Assembly (NCBI GenBank): GCA_029449235.1 | Contig: JANATG010000012.1 | Location: forward strand, 1,612,001 to 1,676,000 | Origin: Linnemannia schmuckeri | Lineage: Eukaryota; Mortierellomycota; Mortierellomycetes; Mortierellales; Mortierellaceae | Reading direction: 5' to 3' | Length of the DNA stretch: 64,000 bases | Part shown: positions 24,733 through 35,606 of the stretch, piece by piece | How the letters are laid out: each line of letters opens with the position of its first letter | Position numbering within the stretch: the stretch's first letter is position 1 | Made by a program: the position numbers and the translations under genes | The notes under the pieces: generated by a model | What the model was told of the DNA's origin: nothing | What the model saw: the letters and a program-made list of their open reading frames with translations, nothing else | Databases searched by the model: none

Positions 24733-26261
24733 ATGTCCAGAGTGCGTGAAATATATCCATCAACAGATATACATCCATCGGTCCAACATCTCAGGATACA
24801 CACCCATCCATCGATCAGAATGGCATTCGTCGACAAGCGAAACGCCCCTGACATACTTGGCGATAACATGGGCATCGATATACCTCATGTTTGAGATCGA
24901 CTATGATTAGGGATCAGCAGCTTTCATCATCAACTTCGACAAAGTCAGCACTACACAGGTGGATGTTGGGGCTGGGAGCAGAGAGATGAGAGGACGCTGG
25001 TCCGAAACACCGTTGGCTTGTCATCTGCAAAGGAGGCGTTCCATCGATGCAAAGACTTTGTCCTCGCGCTCAGCTGGCGGGGATCTGCACTGTCAAGTGC
25101 TCCTTCTGGACCTTGAAACAGTGCAATCTCGGTTGGCGATCGTTGTCTTTCAACTGATCTTGCCACTTGCTACTACTCGACACGAATGTGCTGGATTCAC
25201 GGGCGGCACACTCCCACCGCTACTGCCAATACCCTCACAAGGATGAACGCTTTTACCGACTCTCGCTCTGTCTCAAAACAGGGTGGATAAAGTAACTGCT
25301 CCTTCTATCACTTCAACGCACACCGCGGCGAAGGGTATGTTGGCGAATACGACACTCCGACAGGAGACGGGATTGGTATTAGCAGGAGCAGGACAGAAGA
25401 GCGGGAGGACTTCAATTGAGTTATAAGCTGAAGCATTATTTATGCAGGCGCTCAATATCAGGACATTCCTTCTCTCCACCATTCCCCCTTCCTATCCCCC
25501 TTCCTTCCTCCACCTCTACCTATTTGACCAGTATATTTACTTGGTTCGTTTCTCTCTCTACCCTTTCAATCTGGTCACTTTTGTGTCAACCTATTGAAAA
25601 AATTCAATAGCTTCACGAGTACCAATTGGTCGGTCGCCACCTCCCCACCGAGAAGGATGCCACCCCCAAGCTTTTCCGCATGCGCCTCTTTGCCCCCAAC
25701 GAGGTCATCGCCAAGTCCCGCTTCTGGTACTTCATGCGCAAGCTGAAGAAGGTCAAGAAGGTTAACGGCGAGATCGTCGGTATCAACGAGGTATGTTTCT
25801 CTTTCCAGGAGAATTGCTGCTTGTTTTTAATTTTGTTTAATTTGCTGGTATTCATAGAAGCAACACGTAATTAACACATCCTTTTTCTCCTCTCTCTCTT
25901 CTACCCCTCGTTTCAACAGATCCACGAGAAGAAGCCCCTTCAGATCAAGAACTTCGGTATCTGGATCCGTTATGATTCCCGCTCGGGCACCCACAACATG
26001 TACAAGGAGTACCGCGAGTTGTCCCGCAACGCCGCTGTCGAGGCCTGCTACTCCGACATGGCTTCCCGCCACCGCGCTCGCTCCCGCTCGATCCAGATCA
26101 TCCGCGTCGCTGAGGTTGCCAACGCCGATGTCCGTCGCCCCTACATCAAGCAGATCTTGGTTCCCGGCATCAAGTTCCCCTTGCCCCACCGCGTCATCCG
26201 CTCTGCCGACAAGGCCCACCGCGCCCTCTTCATGGGTTCGCGCCCCTCGACCTTCTACTAA
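24733..26261 (+). CDS. RPL20: 60S ribosomal protein eL20 (L18a/L20)
   Basis: Large-subunit ribosomal protein. Exons 25611-25790 and 25920-26261 encode 174 residues that match eL20 from LHEYQLVGRHLPTEKDA to the end, including KLFRMRLFAPNEVIAKSR, IWIRYDSRSGTHNMYKEYR and KFPLPHR. The codon before LHEY is a TAG directly at the AG acceptor, so the start lies in an upstream exon. The best candidate is 24733-24741 (ATG TCC AGA, then GTGCGT donor), giving MSRLHEYQ and 176 aa (yeast 172). That needs an 869-nt first intron, long for this window. The coding body is certain; the first exon is tentative. Codon use is strongly C-biased at third positions, as expected for high expression. AATAAA at 26361. 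Confidence 0.9.
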
Positions 26262-26360
26262 ACTATTTTTCTTCAGTAAGCTGGTTGGGGACTACTTGTC
26301 TGTCCTTTTCTCGCGTATTGGCGTTCTAGTGAAGTGAAAAGTAAAACTTCTGGTTGTGCA

Positions 26361-26366
26361 AATAAA
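26361..26366 (+). terminator. Polyadenylation signal of RPL20
   Basis: AATAAA 100 bp after the stop codon. It lies only about 80 bp from the decayed 3' end of the convergent GT17 pseudogene. Confidence 0.5.
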
Positions 26367-26830
26367 ATCAATCTTCATAAAAAACAACTAATGTAATGAC
26401 TATGATATGTACAAGGGAAGGGGTAATAAATGAGTGGAAACTACAAGGTTTGTTGGGATCGACACCGAGGTATCTAGCATTAGGGCATTCCATGCACCGT
26501 CAGGAGGTACTTCTACTTTTCTCTGTCCTGATTAACAATCTCTGGCACATCATAGTTATTAGGAATGTATCTCAACTCATGATTAGAACTATCAATTAGA
26601 TCCTGTCCCGTCCTTGTTCGATCCAGAATCCAGGCCTTGTTTGCGATCCGGGGCTGGTTGTACTCTCGATGCGACAACGACCGGAGCTTGTACAGGATCT
26701 GCGAGATGTTTGCCTGGTAGTACGTGCAATACCAGCACGCCTCGTTCAACAGTGGAAAGCCGACATTGTCCCCAAGCCATCTGGTTTTGAACCCGCCATC
26801 GATCCAGAGGTTCTTCATAGCGTCCTTGTA

Positions 26831-26853
26831 CAGTTAAACCTCTCTAATTTGAT
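26831..26853 (+). repeat. Left terminal inverted repeat of the pogo-like element
   Basis: Begins CAGTTAAACCTCTC and ends TAATTTGAT. It pairs with the right end at 29824-29846 with three mismatches. Confidence 0.9.
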
Positions 26854-27025
26854 CGTGTCGGGATTGAGAGCTCAACGTCAAATTAGAGGGTTATCAAATT
26901 AACAGAGGGTACCCCTTAAGGAAGAAGCAGTCCTCTGCGCATCACGTCCCAGCCTGGGTTCCGTTTCGTTTCTGCCTGGTTCTGCATAAGTATAGATTTG
27001 ACCTGCATTCATTTTCCGGTTCGTG

Positions 27026-27033
27026 TATAAAAG
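27026..27033 (+). promoter_or_regulatory. TATA box of the transposase gene
   Basis: TATAAAAG 57 bp upstream of the transposase ATG. The following CT-rich leader is short, as expected for a compact element. Confidence 0.55.
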
Positions 27034-27089
27034 AACGGAGTATACTTGTCTCTCTTTCATCCGCACGCTTACTTACCTCTTTTCTCATC

Positions 27090-29368
27090 ATGGCACCTAT
27101 ACGAAAAAAGAATACCTCGCTGTCGAATGGGCAGAAGAGGGCCTTATGCGCACACCATCGACGAAACCCTCAACTCGTACAACATGACCTCAGGCTATGG
27201 GCGGAAGCAACATATGGAGTATCGGTCAGTCAAAGCACGGTCAGCAACATTCTCGCTCAGTCTGACAAATATATTCATGGAGTTGGTTACACAAATCCAC
27301 TTCAACGGCGCCAAAGGGCTGTTAAGCATCCTGCAATGGACGAACGATTGAGTAGATGGGTTGTCGCGACACAGGAGAGGGTGCCCATTTCTGGGAACCT
27401 CATAAAGAATCGAGGGCGGAAGATGCTTGCGGGAACTGGGCATGAACTGAGGTTCTCGAGTGGGTGGTATGATAGGTTCAGGCTACGACATGGAATTGTT
27501 TCTCGTAGACGTGATGGTGAAGATGATTCTGTGAATGAGGAAACGGTGCGGGATGCGCTCCCAAGATTAAGGGCGGCATTGGATAGATACGTGTGGGAGG
27601 ATATCTACAATATGGACGAGACCGCTCTTTATTACCGAATGGAGGTTAGTATGGGCGCGTTTTTCGACGGCTTTTTGACCGGCTGAAACTTGCAGTTAAA
27701 CCTTTAGATGTTTTTGTTAATGCTTCCATAGTTTACACTTTCTAGCCCGATACATCACTGGCTACCAAACGGCTCAAAGGGAGGAAGAAGAATAAGAAGC
27801 GGCTTACTGTTGGTCTGTGCTGCAATGGTCTTGGCACAGACAAGTTGAAGCCTATTGTCATTGGGAAATATCTCAGACCCCGCTGTCTCAAGAACATTCG
27901 AGTAGGAAACCTTGGATGCCATTATTACGCAAATAGGAGAGCATGTATGACTTCAAGCATCTTCGCTCACTGGCTCCGGGGGTTCGAGCTCGACATGAGA
28001 CGACGCAACAAGAGAGTTTTACTTATCCTCGACAACTTCAGCGGTCACAAACCGGCAGTCGGCGTACTTTTCCCGGATTTAAAGAATACGGAGCTGCTCT
28101 ATCTCCCACCACATTGTGCATCGCGATTGCAGCCATTGGATGCCGGCATCATCGCAGAATTCAAGGATCATTATCGTCGACGCCAAGCTCAGCGCATTCT
28201 CAACCAACTAGAAGAGATCGAAGCATGCTACCGTCAAGTTCAACATGATGCGATATTTGGCATTCAACGAAACGTAAGGATGTCTGAGAGATCAGATGAT
28301 CCAGCATTTATGTCGGTGAGAGATGCGATGGGCCTGATTGTCGATGCATGGAGAGATACGAGTGGAGGCGAGAGACAGACCATTGCCAACTGCTTTCGAC
28401 ATTGTAAGATTCGCTCCGAGATGGCGGACTTTGTCCTGGTAGAGGAAGGTAGGGGGAGGGAAGAAGACATGGTTGAAGAACAAGAACTGGACGAGGAGGA
28501 CCTAGTCAACCCAGCGGCACTAACGCAACTAGAGACGGTGGCGAAACGGCTTCCTTGTCGTTCACTGATGAGAACCGAGATCCTACTCAGTGACGAGAGC
28601 TTCCTCAACGAGGAAATAGGAGAGGAGGAGGAAGAAAAGGAGGAGGAGGAGGAGGAAGCACTAGTTCGACGCCGACACATACTTGATGAGGATCAGGATG
28701 AGAGTGACAACGAGGATGACACTGCCGAGGCACCAAAGATCATGATTCGGGAGGCGCTGAATATGTTGGATTCGATCCAATTGTTTTTTCAACAGCAGGA
28801 AGGAGACTACCTGAGCTCGCTCGCCATTCTTCGTACTCTCAGGGATACCGTTGGCTCCATTCGAGACTACTCTCTTCGACAGAGTAGTATTCACGACTTC
28901 TTTTCATACAAAGAAAATGGAAAGGAGAAGGGAAAGAAGCGAGCTTCTCAAGCACCTTCGTTGAGCTCCTCTTCATCATCCTCCAACTCCTCTTCAACCA
29001 CTAACTCTTCATCATCCTCTTCATCCTTCAAGTCATCTTCAACCTCTTCCTCCTCTTCCTCCTCTTCCTCCTCTTCAACCACTAACTCTTCATCATCCTC
29101 TTCATCCTCCAAGTCATCTTCAACCTCTTCCTCCTCTTCCTCCTCTTCCTCCTCTTCAACCACTAACTCTTCATCATCCTCTTCATCCTCCAAGTCATCT
29201 TCAACCTCTTCCTCCTCTTCCTCCTCTTCCTCCTCTTCATCCTCTTCATCCTCTTCGTCCTCTTCATCCTCTTCATCCACCAAATACTCTTCGTCCTCTA
29301 ACTCCTCTTCATTCTCAAATTCTTCTTCTCAGGGCCAACGCACGCATGTGGTCAGACATCAACCTTAA
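27090..29368 (+). CDS. Pogo-type DDE_1 transposase with Ser-rich tail
   Basis: Two exons, 27090-27644 and 27746-29368 (donor GTTAGT, acceptor TCTAG), encode 725 aa with no disruption. Residues about 5-60 form a CENP-B-N/psq-type helix-turn-helix, and about 70-135 a Tc5/CENP-B DNA-binding domain (LIKNRGRKML, FSSGWYDRFRLRHGI). The DDE_1 core shows its three acidic sites: NMDETALYY (about 177), LLILDNFSGH, and LQPLDAGII. An acidic stretch (EEEEEKEEEEEE) and a Ser-rich tail of about 125 residues follow; the latter comes from an 81-bp tandem repeat. Pogo transposases cut and paste at TA sites. All visible catalytic residues are present, so the protein could be functional. The tail is unusual for the family. 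Confidence 0.92.
29009..29251 (+). repeat. 81-bp minisatellite, three copies, in the transposase tail
   Basis: The unit starts TCATCATCCTCTTCATCC and recurs at 29009, 29090 and 29171, exactly 81 bp (27 codons) apart. The first copy has one change (CCTTCAAG for CCTCCAAG). It encodes Ser with a few Thr, Asn and Lys. Further short TCC/TCT/TCA repeats follow to about 29,330. Confidence 0.9.
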
Positions 29369-29823
29369 ACTATATACTCCATATATTGAATTGAATAACA
29401 TATTGAACTGAACTTTAAATCGGGACCAGGCTTTGTATCATATAGCAATTTAGCCTGTTTTATCAAGTTAGCCATTGGTCTCGATGTTACTCAGGGAGAG
29501 GGTCGAAGGCCAGAGTTGTAGGACCGCTGTTAAGTCCCCAATTGGTACGGGGATAGTGATAATAGTGTCCTAAGGAACCACACGAAACGATACACTGCAG
29601 CGCGCCAGCGAAACTCTTGTCAGTACTGCTCTCGTCCAAGAAATGATGTGTAAAAGGACCAAGAGCAGATAAGAGGGCTGGGCACACTACTAATACTGTC
29701 TACAAAGAATATGACTGCTAATCTAAGGCGTCGCCACCGCTGCCTAGCCACCACCTTATTTTGCAACATCGACTAGGGACTAAGGGTTAGTATCAAATTA
29801 GACGGGTTATAAATTTAGAGGGG

Positions 29824-29846
29824 ATCAAATTAAAGAGGTCTCACTG
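29824..29846 (-). repeat. Right terminal inverted repeat of the pogo-like element
   Basis: Read on the minus strand it begins CAGTGAGACCTCTT and ends TAATTTGAT. The next two plus-strand bases, TG, stand where the duplicated TA is expected. Confidence 0.9.
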
Positions 29847-31923
29847 TGCATCTTGATCTCTGTTACTGTGCAGTTGGCAGCGCGGACCCAGTTTTCGTAG
29901 TAGGCTAGGTCCTTGTCCTTGAAGTTCTCGAACATCTCGGTGGCTGTGGAGCTTTTTTTTGCTGGATGCTCGGGTGAAGAAATGACTTCCTGTTGCTGCT
30001 GCTCCTGGGTTGGCGGTGATAGTGGTGCTGGTAACTGAGGTTGGCTAAGGGCAACAAAGTCGTCGTAAACAGTTTAATTCTACTTGAAGTAGCGGGATAC
30101 CACATGCCCATTCCACTTCTTTTTTTCAAACTGGTATTCACACAGGTACTTGTAAAACGCACAGTTCAACCGGAATAGATCCTTCCCCTACGACAACACC
30201 TTCAAACTCTGCTCAGGCCCCGACCGATACGACCGATCTCCCTCTCTATCCGAATCGACCCCATGCAACGCCGCGATCACATCCTTCCTCAGAATCTTAT
30301 CCAAATCTGAATAAGTAATCCGATCCTCTGTCGTGGCCCCACTCTCCTTCAACGCAACCCACATCCCCAGACTATGTTCATGTGCTTCGGAAGCCCAAGT
30401 GATATCATGCAACTTCTCGTGTAAGGTCCGGTCCCTCGACTCCCACGACATCTCATGAACAAACAGCGCCAAAGTCTTGTGGACAACCTTCTTGAACCGG
30501 TCCTTATTCCTGCGAAAGTACAACGGTGTGGGTTTGAGCATGAAGGTGAATTCTGACTCAACGATCACAAAGAGATCGACGACAGAGTCGAGCTCTTCCA
30601 TGCGGACTTCTAGCATGTCGAGTTCATCGTTGACAGGGACGACATCGATGATACGAGCTCGTGAGGGGCGTTGACCGTCGGATGGAAGGGTCTCGGGATT
30701 GTCGGTGAAGGTTGGGTAGGGGTCTGTGATGACGAAGAATTTCTCGACTACGAGTCTGACCGCGGTTTCAGTTTCGATTTCCTTGCCTTGTGCGGTTCAA
30801 ACTTGGCGGAACGCGTTCGCGTGGATGTAGTCCCTTGACATCCCAAGGCTTTACTACTGCTGTTGGTGTGGACGGGGAGGTGGGAGTGGACGAGGAGAAG
30901 GTGGACGAGGAGAAGGTGGAGGAAGAGAAAGGCGTTCGCTAGTTGGTGGGTTGTATAGACCTGTCGAGGTGATAGAGCTTGGTGGTGAGGAAGAATGCTG
31001 TAAGAGAGATGAGGACGAGGAGGAGTTTGACGAGTCGGCGGGCGAATGTCCGCCTGTGCCATTGTGGAACTGCTTGTTGGTAAGGCGGTAAAGGAAGCCC
31101 CAACTTGCTCTCCATGTTGATTGATATCGTCATGGTTTTTTTTGTTGGAGTGAAAGAAAGGCGAGAGGTAAGAAGTGAAGAGTGCAGAGGGAGAAGTTGG
31201 AAGGGTTGGAAGAAAAGAGAAAGGTAGATTAACGAAGGTTGTACCAATGACAAAGTAACAAGGGTGCAAGGCAAAGGGACTGGTTCTCTTCTGCATTGAC
31301 ATCCACCTCATTCCTGGCCAACGCACAGCCAAGTGCGCCACCAATGCACCTTCTCCCGGTAGGAACTTTGATCTTTTTTTTCGGTTGCAGGGATGTGATG
31401 CAAGGGGGCGGAAGGAGGAAGATAAACGATAGAGAAGGAGAGAATGAATACAGCGGTATAGAATAGCAACAAGCGATTTTTTTTTCGATTCGGGTTCACA
31501 TCAATCAAATCAAGCAACAAAAAAAAGTAGGGCTGTTTAGATCCATATCCAAAAGCTGGGCAATGGGGCTCTGTCAAAGATTAGATATGTGGAAAGTGGA
31601 ATAATAATTGCCCTTGCCAAGAGACCTTCTTATATTGTCTCATGATTCAGGTCCTTGGTCAACTGGCCGCTGCTTGATTGCAACACCAATTTTAACAAAC
31701 GAGATAGAGGTGCCAATCATTTCCCTCCCCTCTCTGCTGGCCTTGAACTCATGTCGGGACAGTGACAGTCTCCGCTTGTGCATAAGCAAAATGTAGGGCT
31801 GTTTTTCACTTTTTTTTTTCTTTGGTACACTCTGTATTTGATTGTTTGTTTATTGTGTCTAAAGCAATGAATACATGCTCGCCTTAGTGTGTGGGGGTAT
31901 TAAGTATTAAGATATATGACAAT

Positions 31924-32638
31924 TTACAGGGGGATCATGGCCAATCCCATGGAGATGGCAACGAGGGCAACGGTGGGGAGAGCCATCTGGAGGGCAGAGG
32001 CAGCAGATTTGTCGTTACCAGGGGTGGTGGTTGGGGAAGTGGCGCCACCGGAGGAGGCGGTCTTGGAAGGGTTGGTGACGGGAGAGGTGACGTTGGCGGT
32101 GGAGGTGGGTCTCTTGCCGTTGGGGAGATAGTCACCTGAGATAACACCGGGGTTGGTGGTGTTCTTGGCGAACGAGAGGTTGTCGCACATGCCGGGCATG
32201 GCTATTAAAAGAAGTGAGCGAAAGGGAGTAAGAGTAAGTATTGTGGGTTAGTATGCTTTTTTAAACGACTTTCCTTTTTACTTTTCGTTTCCTTTGTTCC
32301 TGGGCTCCTTTGTCGCTATCAAAAAAAAAGCACATACTGGTAACGGTTTCGTTGAGGGCCTTGGCAGAGACATCCTTCTGGTCACCACCAGCCTTGGGGG
32401 TGCAGACGCAGGAGACGGAGAAGGAGGTGCAGACCTTGTCCAAGGAGAAGGTCGAGACACAGTGGGCGGTGTAGGTGCTGTTGGCGCCGCACTCGGTGAG
32501 AATGGTCGACTCCTCGCAGGTACCCACGTACATGGAGCACCAGCCGGTGGGGAGCTTAGCGGGGTCGACGGGGCCGATGGCCTGGGCAGAGACGGAGGCG
32601 GCCAAGGCGAGGGTAGCGACAGCAACGGCGATCTTCAT
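31924..32638 (-). CDS. GPI-anchored Cys-rich secreted protein
   Basis: Two exons (32638-32338, 32201-31924) encode 192 aa. Residues 1-19 are a signal peptide (MKIAVAVATLALAASVSAQA). The mature domain has eight Cys before the intron or just after it: WC, GTC, TEC, AHC, KVC, SCVC and, in exon 2, GMC. A Ser/Thr/Pro-rich stalk follows (about residues 130-170), then small residues (DKSAASA) and a hydrophobic end, the pattern for a GPI anchor. The spacing recalls small fungal surface proteins but I do not recognise a named family; it is not a convincing CFEM domain. Codon third positions are C-rich, suggesting high expression. TATA box at 32757-32764. It probably sits in the cell wall or plasma membrane. 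Confidence 0.85.
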
Positions 32639-32756
32639 TGTGATGTATATATGTGTTGGTGGGTGGAGTGAAGGAAAGGGAGCTGGCGAGTGGAAAGTGA
32701 GAAGAGTGAGGAGTAAAAAAAAAAAAAGAAAAAAAAGAGAACGGGGGCGCCATGGT

Positions 32757-32764
32757 CCTTTATA
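32757..32764 (-). promoter_or_regulatory. TATA box of the GPI-protein gene
   Basis: TATAAAGG on the minus strand, about 120 bp upstream of the ATG at 32638. Confidence 0.55.
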
Positions 32765-35465
32765 TGTCTGTCAAACACTTTATTGTTGTTGCTGTTGAAT
32801 GATTAGATCTCCGCACTCTGTATGTCCTTATCAGATCCTCGCTTTTGGGTACTGTACCGTCTGTTGTCAATGCCTGGTGCACCTACTCCAGGCTGGGTTC
32901 TACATGGGTATACAGGGTACGGGAGAGATTCCAGAAGGCTGCTCGATCGGGAAACCATATGGTTCCTCGTTGTTCCTTTGTCTTTTCCTCCTATTGTATT
33001 CAAAAAGGATCTGATAACTTTGTTTTTACTGATGATGCCAGAACTGAGCAGAAGAGAGTGGGCGCTGTTTTTTCTTGTTGAAAAAGGATCTGATAACTAA
33101 CAAATGCGCTCATTCATCTGAGTCTCAATCCCTTCGTGTGTGTGTTGATGTTGTGATGACCGCTCTTTCTTGTTGACTGAAAAGTCTTGAAACTTTGAAT
33201 GACCGCTCCTGTCTCCTGTTACCCGGGATGGACCGAAAAAGAGAACAAATGAGAGAGAGAAAGAAGAGGGGAATGAAAAGCGCGTGAGAAGAAGTCGAGA
33301 TTGGGAAGTAGGGAAATGGAGTAGGAGGAGGGAGATTGAGAGAAGGAAGCACAACGTAAAAAAAATGAGGGATCGGGGACTCGTGTTGGTGTTCTTCCAT
33401 ATCACACCGTCTTATGGCGCAACACAAAACAAATGAGCAAATCGAACCAGCACGAAGAGAGAGAGAGAACAGGTGAGAGAGAATGGGGGAATGAGGTAAG
33501 GAGGGAGGCAAAGAAGCGGGCTCACATGAGAATTCTGAGAAGTCGTTGCACTTGCAGGCAGGAAGGGACTGGACTGCTGAACCTCTTAGTCGCATCTACG
33601 CCAACCTCACCCGTGGGCAGTTCCAGCAAGGACATGAGATGATGGTACTGAACACAAAACACAAACACAACAAGACAAACAGATTCAAACCCAACTCCTT
33701 TTCCAGCACTTTTTGTCATAACAAATTAGCCAGAACCGATGAGCCATAAAAAAACAGCCCTACCGCGAAAAGGACAAGGTGAATGAAAAGGAAGAATCCT
33801 GAACCGATGGGTCGCCTATGGTAGCTCATCTCACTCTCTCCTCTCTCTCACACTTCAACTTTTTTTTGTTCAGTTGGGTCCTCATTCCCTTTTCGTTACT
33901 TCTCGTCTTTACTCTCTTTTACTCTCTGCCTTTTGATCGCACAAAACACAACGAGGCACTCGTCATTGATTGATCTTAATTCATTTCAATCCTCCAGTCG
34001 GTCGATCGTCAATCACCTCACGCTTCCGCTAATTCGTCTTTGACTTGTACTACAAGCATTAGCGACTCCACACTGCCATTTGTCGTCATTCTTCCAGTCC
34101 CGTCTGCGTTGGGTCGATCTTGTGAAAAGTGGGTGGAGATGTAAAGGGGTGTGTGTGATGTGTGTCCAGCAAGATGATGTGCTTGTTTGTTTTGTTCTCT
34201 TGTATCCGTTATTGCTTAATGCGGGGATGGATTAACTAAGAGCTGAAGTTGAAATTCTTGTGAGACTTTCTGGTTTGCGAAATTGTTGTCATCTTCCTAA
34301 TTGACCCTCACGCATGACAATTACTTCCGCCTCCTCATTACGCTGTCTACCTCAATTGGTCTCCTTTCTTGTTACCTTTTAGTAGCCTGGGAAGGGACAA
34401 TATCTAGAGTTTCAATTCATTTACAGAGAAGGACGGCTGCGCTGATCACCTGCTGCAGAAGCGAGGCGTAAGGAACGAGGAGTGGAAATGGATGCAATCC
34501 AACAACACACAAACAAAACTTTACTGCACGCCCTCCCCACAAACCGGTTCAGCAATCAAAATGTCAATTCATGCCCTTTGTTTCCGCTGAGAAGGTTTAA
34601 GGTAGAAAAAGAAGTAGTAGAAAAATAAACGAAGAAACAAAAAGAAATGCATAATAGGTGAGCGGAAGAGAGAGAGAGGTAGAAAGAAAAAACTGATCTG
34701 TTCTCTATCAATGACCGTATTCACCAATTGATCATATCAAAACGAACTTTACTTGCTGCATAGATTATCCCTCTTCCTTTCTTGTTGCGGCGCAGCGACA
34801 CGATTTAGCCTATCAGCGCTCAGTAGTTTCACTACGAACCAAACATCACCAGCTATGATCCAGCAGTACCAGCTCTCACTCGTCTCAACATCACACCATA
34901 GTATTTTTTTTCCTAGAGACATCATCATTCTCATTCTCCACCGCGACAACTCTTACGGGTAGCACATAATCGGCTAGCAATGCACAACAGTCATTCGTTT
35001 ACCCACCATCAACCCCGCTCCGCTCACTTCTCTCTCCTTTGTTCGACTTTTTTCGTGAGCCAGGCTGGGCGGTTGTTGTCTCCTCGTCCTGGGAAATCTC
35101 AGATCGAATTTATGATTACAGTGTACCATGTGGAGGATACCTCTCTAAATTTGGCCACTTTCTTGCACCATCTTCGTCCTCTGAACAACCCAGCTCTGAT
35201 TACAATGTGCCTGGCAACTCCCACGTTTAGTCCGCTTTTGCTATTTGCCCAGTCGTTTGGTCCCTGTATGCTCTCGTAACTCCCAGGGTCTTGCTTTAAT
35301 TACAAAAAGAAAATAAACTGCTCTAGGCACCCAGGTCCTTATCCAGCTAGTTGACAGTCGATACTACACATGTCATTTATCAGAGCGACAATGGCTGAGA
35401 ATATGAGAGCGGGGCAAGCAAGGCAGTGAGCGCAGCTTGAAGAATCATCAGAGATACGTTTGCCA
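32765..35465. other. Intergenic region, no gene seen
   Basis: About 2.7 kb between the divergent GPI-protein and M13 protease genes. It has purine- or pyrimidine-rich patches (33235-33360 and 33835-33930) and short AG or CT repeats. All short open frames have low-complexity or shadow composition. No RNA gene or element ends could be supported. Confidence 0.4.
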
Positions 35466-35475
35466 TATATAAAGG
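35466..35475 (+). promoter_or_regulatory. TATA box of the M13 protease gene
   Basis: TATATAAAGG, followed by a T/C-rich leader, 141 bp upstream of the ATG at 35607. Confidence 0.6.
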
Positions 35476-35606
35476 CATGGAGTCAAGTTTGTTTTTTTCT
35501 CTTTACAGAACTTTCCGTCCCCTTCCTCCCCTTGTCCTTTACCCTTTCACCTTCCATTTCCATTTACCCCTCTCCCTCCCTTTACTCGCTACAACACAAG
35601 CGCAAT

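Larger units (their letters stand above)
26831..29846 (+). mobile_element. Pogo/Tigger-type (Tc1/mariner superfamily) DNA transposon
   Basis: A 3,016-bp element with imperfect 23-bp terminal inverted repeats, both starting CAGT and containing ACCTCT and TAATTTGAT; 20 of 23 positions agree. It sits in a TA target: TA is kept at 26829-26830 and reads TG at 29847-29848, a one-base change. Subterminal CAAATTAGA-type motifs recur inside both ends. It carries one gene, a spliced DDE_1 transposase on the plus strand, with its own TATA box. The 3' untranslated part (29369-29780) has no further open frame that I can support. Insertion is inside GT17 pseudogene copy 1, in the opposite orientation. Confidence 0.92.
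26440..31133 (-). pseudogene. GT17-type glycosyltransferase pseudogene, copy 1, split by a transposon
   Basis: Remains of a type II membrane glycosyltransferase of family GT17 (bisecting-GlcNAc-transferase-like). The N-terminus at 31133 has a short cytosolic part and a transmembrane segment (RLVKLLLVLISLTAFFL). The core reads RARIIDVVPVNDELDML, VRMEELDSVVDLFVIVES and the DxD motif YSDLDKILRK on 30670-30270, then KDLFRLNCAFYKY. The end, on the far side of the insertion, reads DGGF, CWYCTYY and SHREYN on 26815-26640 and NARYLGVDPN near 26,475. Breaks: TAG after the membrane segment, a frameshift before the core, TAG near 30,187, TAG and TAA near 30,078, and a 3,016-bp transposon at 26831-29846. 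Removing the insertion rejoins the frame across its TA target (EIKMYKDAMKN), so the gene was readable there when the transposon landed. Confidence 0.85.

Noticed and set aside
28948..29283. Minus-strand acidic Glu/Asp-rich open frame
   Set aside because: It is the antisense shadow of the Ser-rich minisatellite in the transposase tail.
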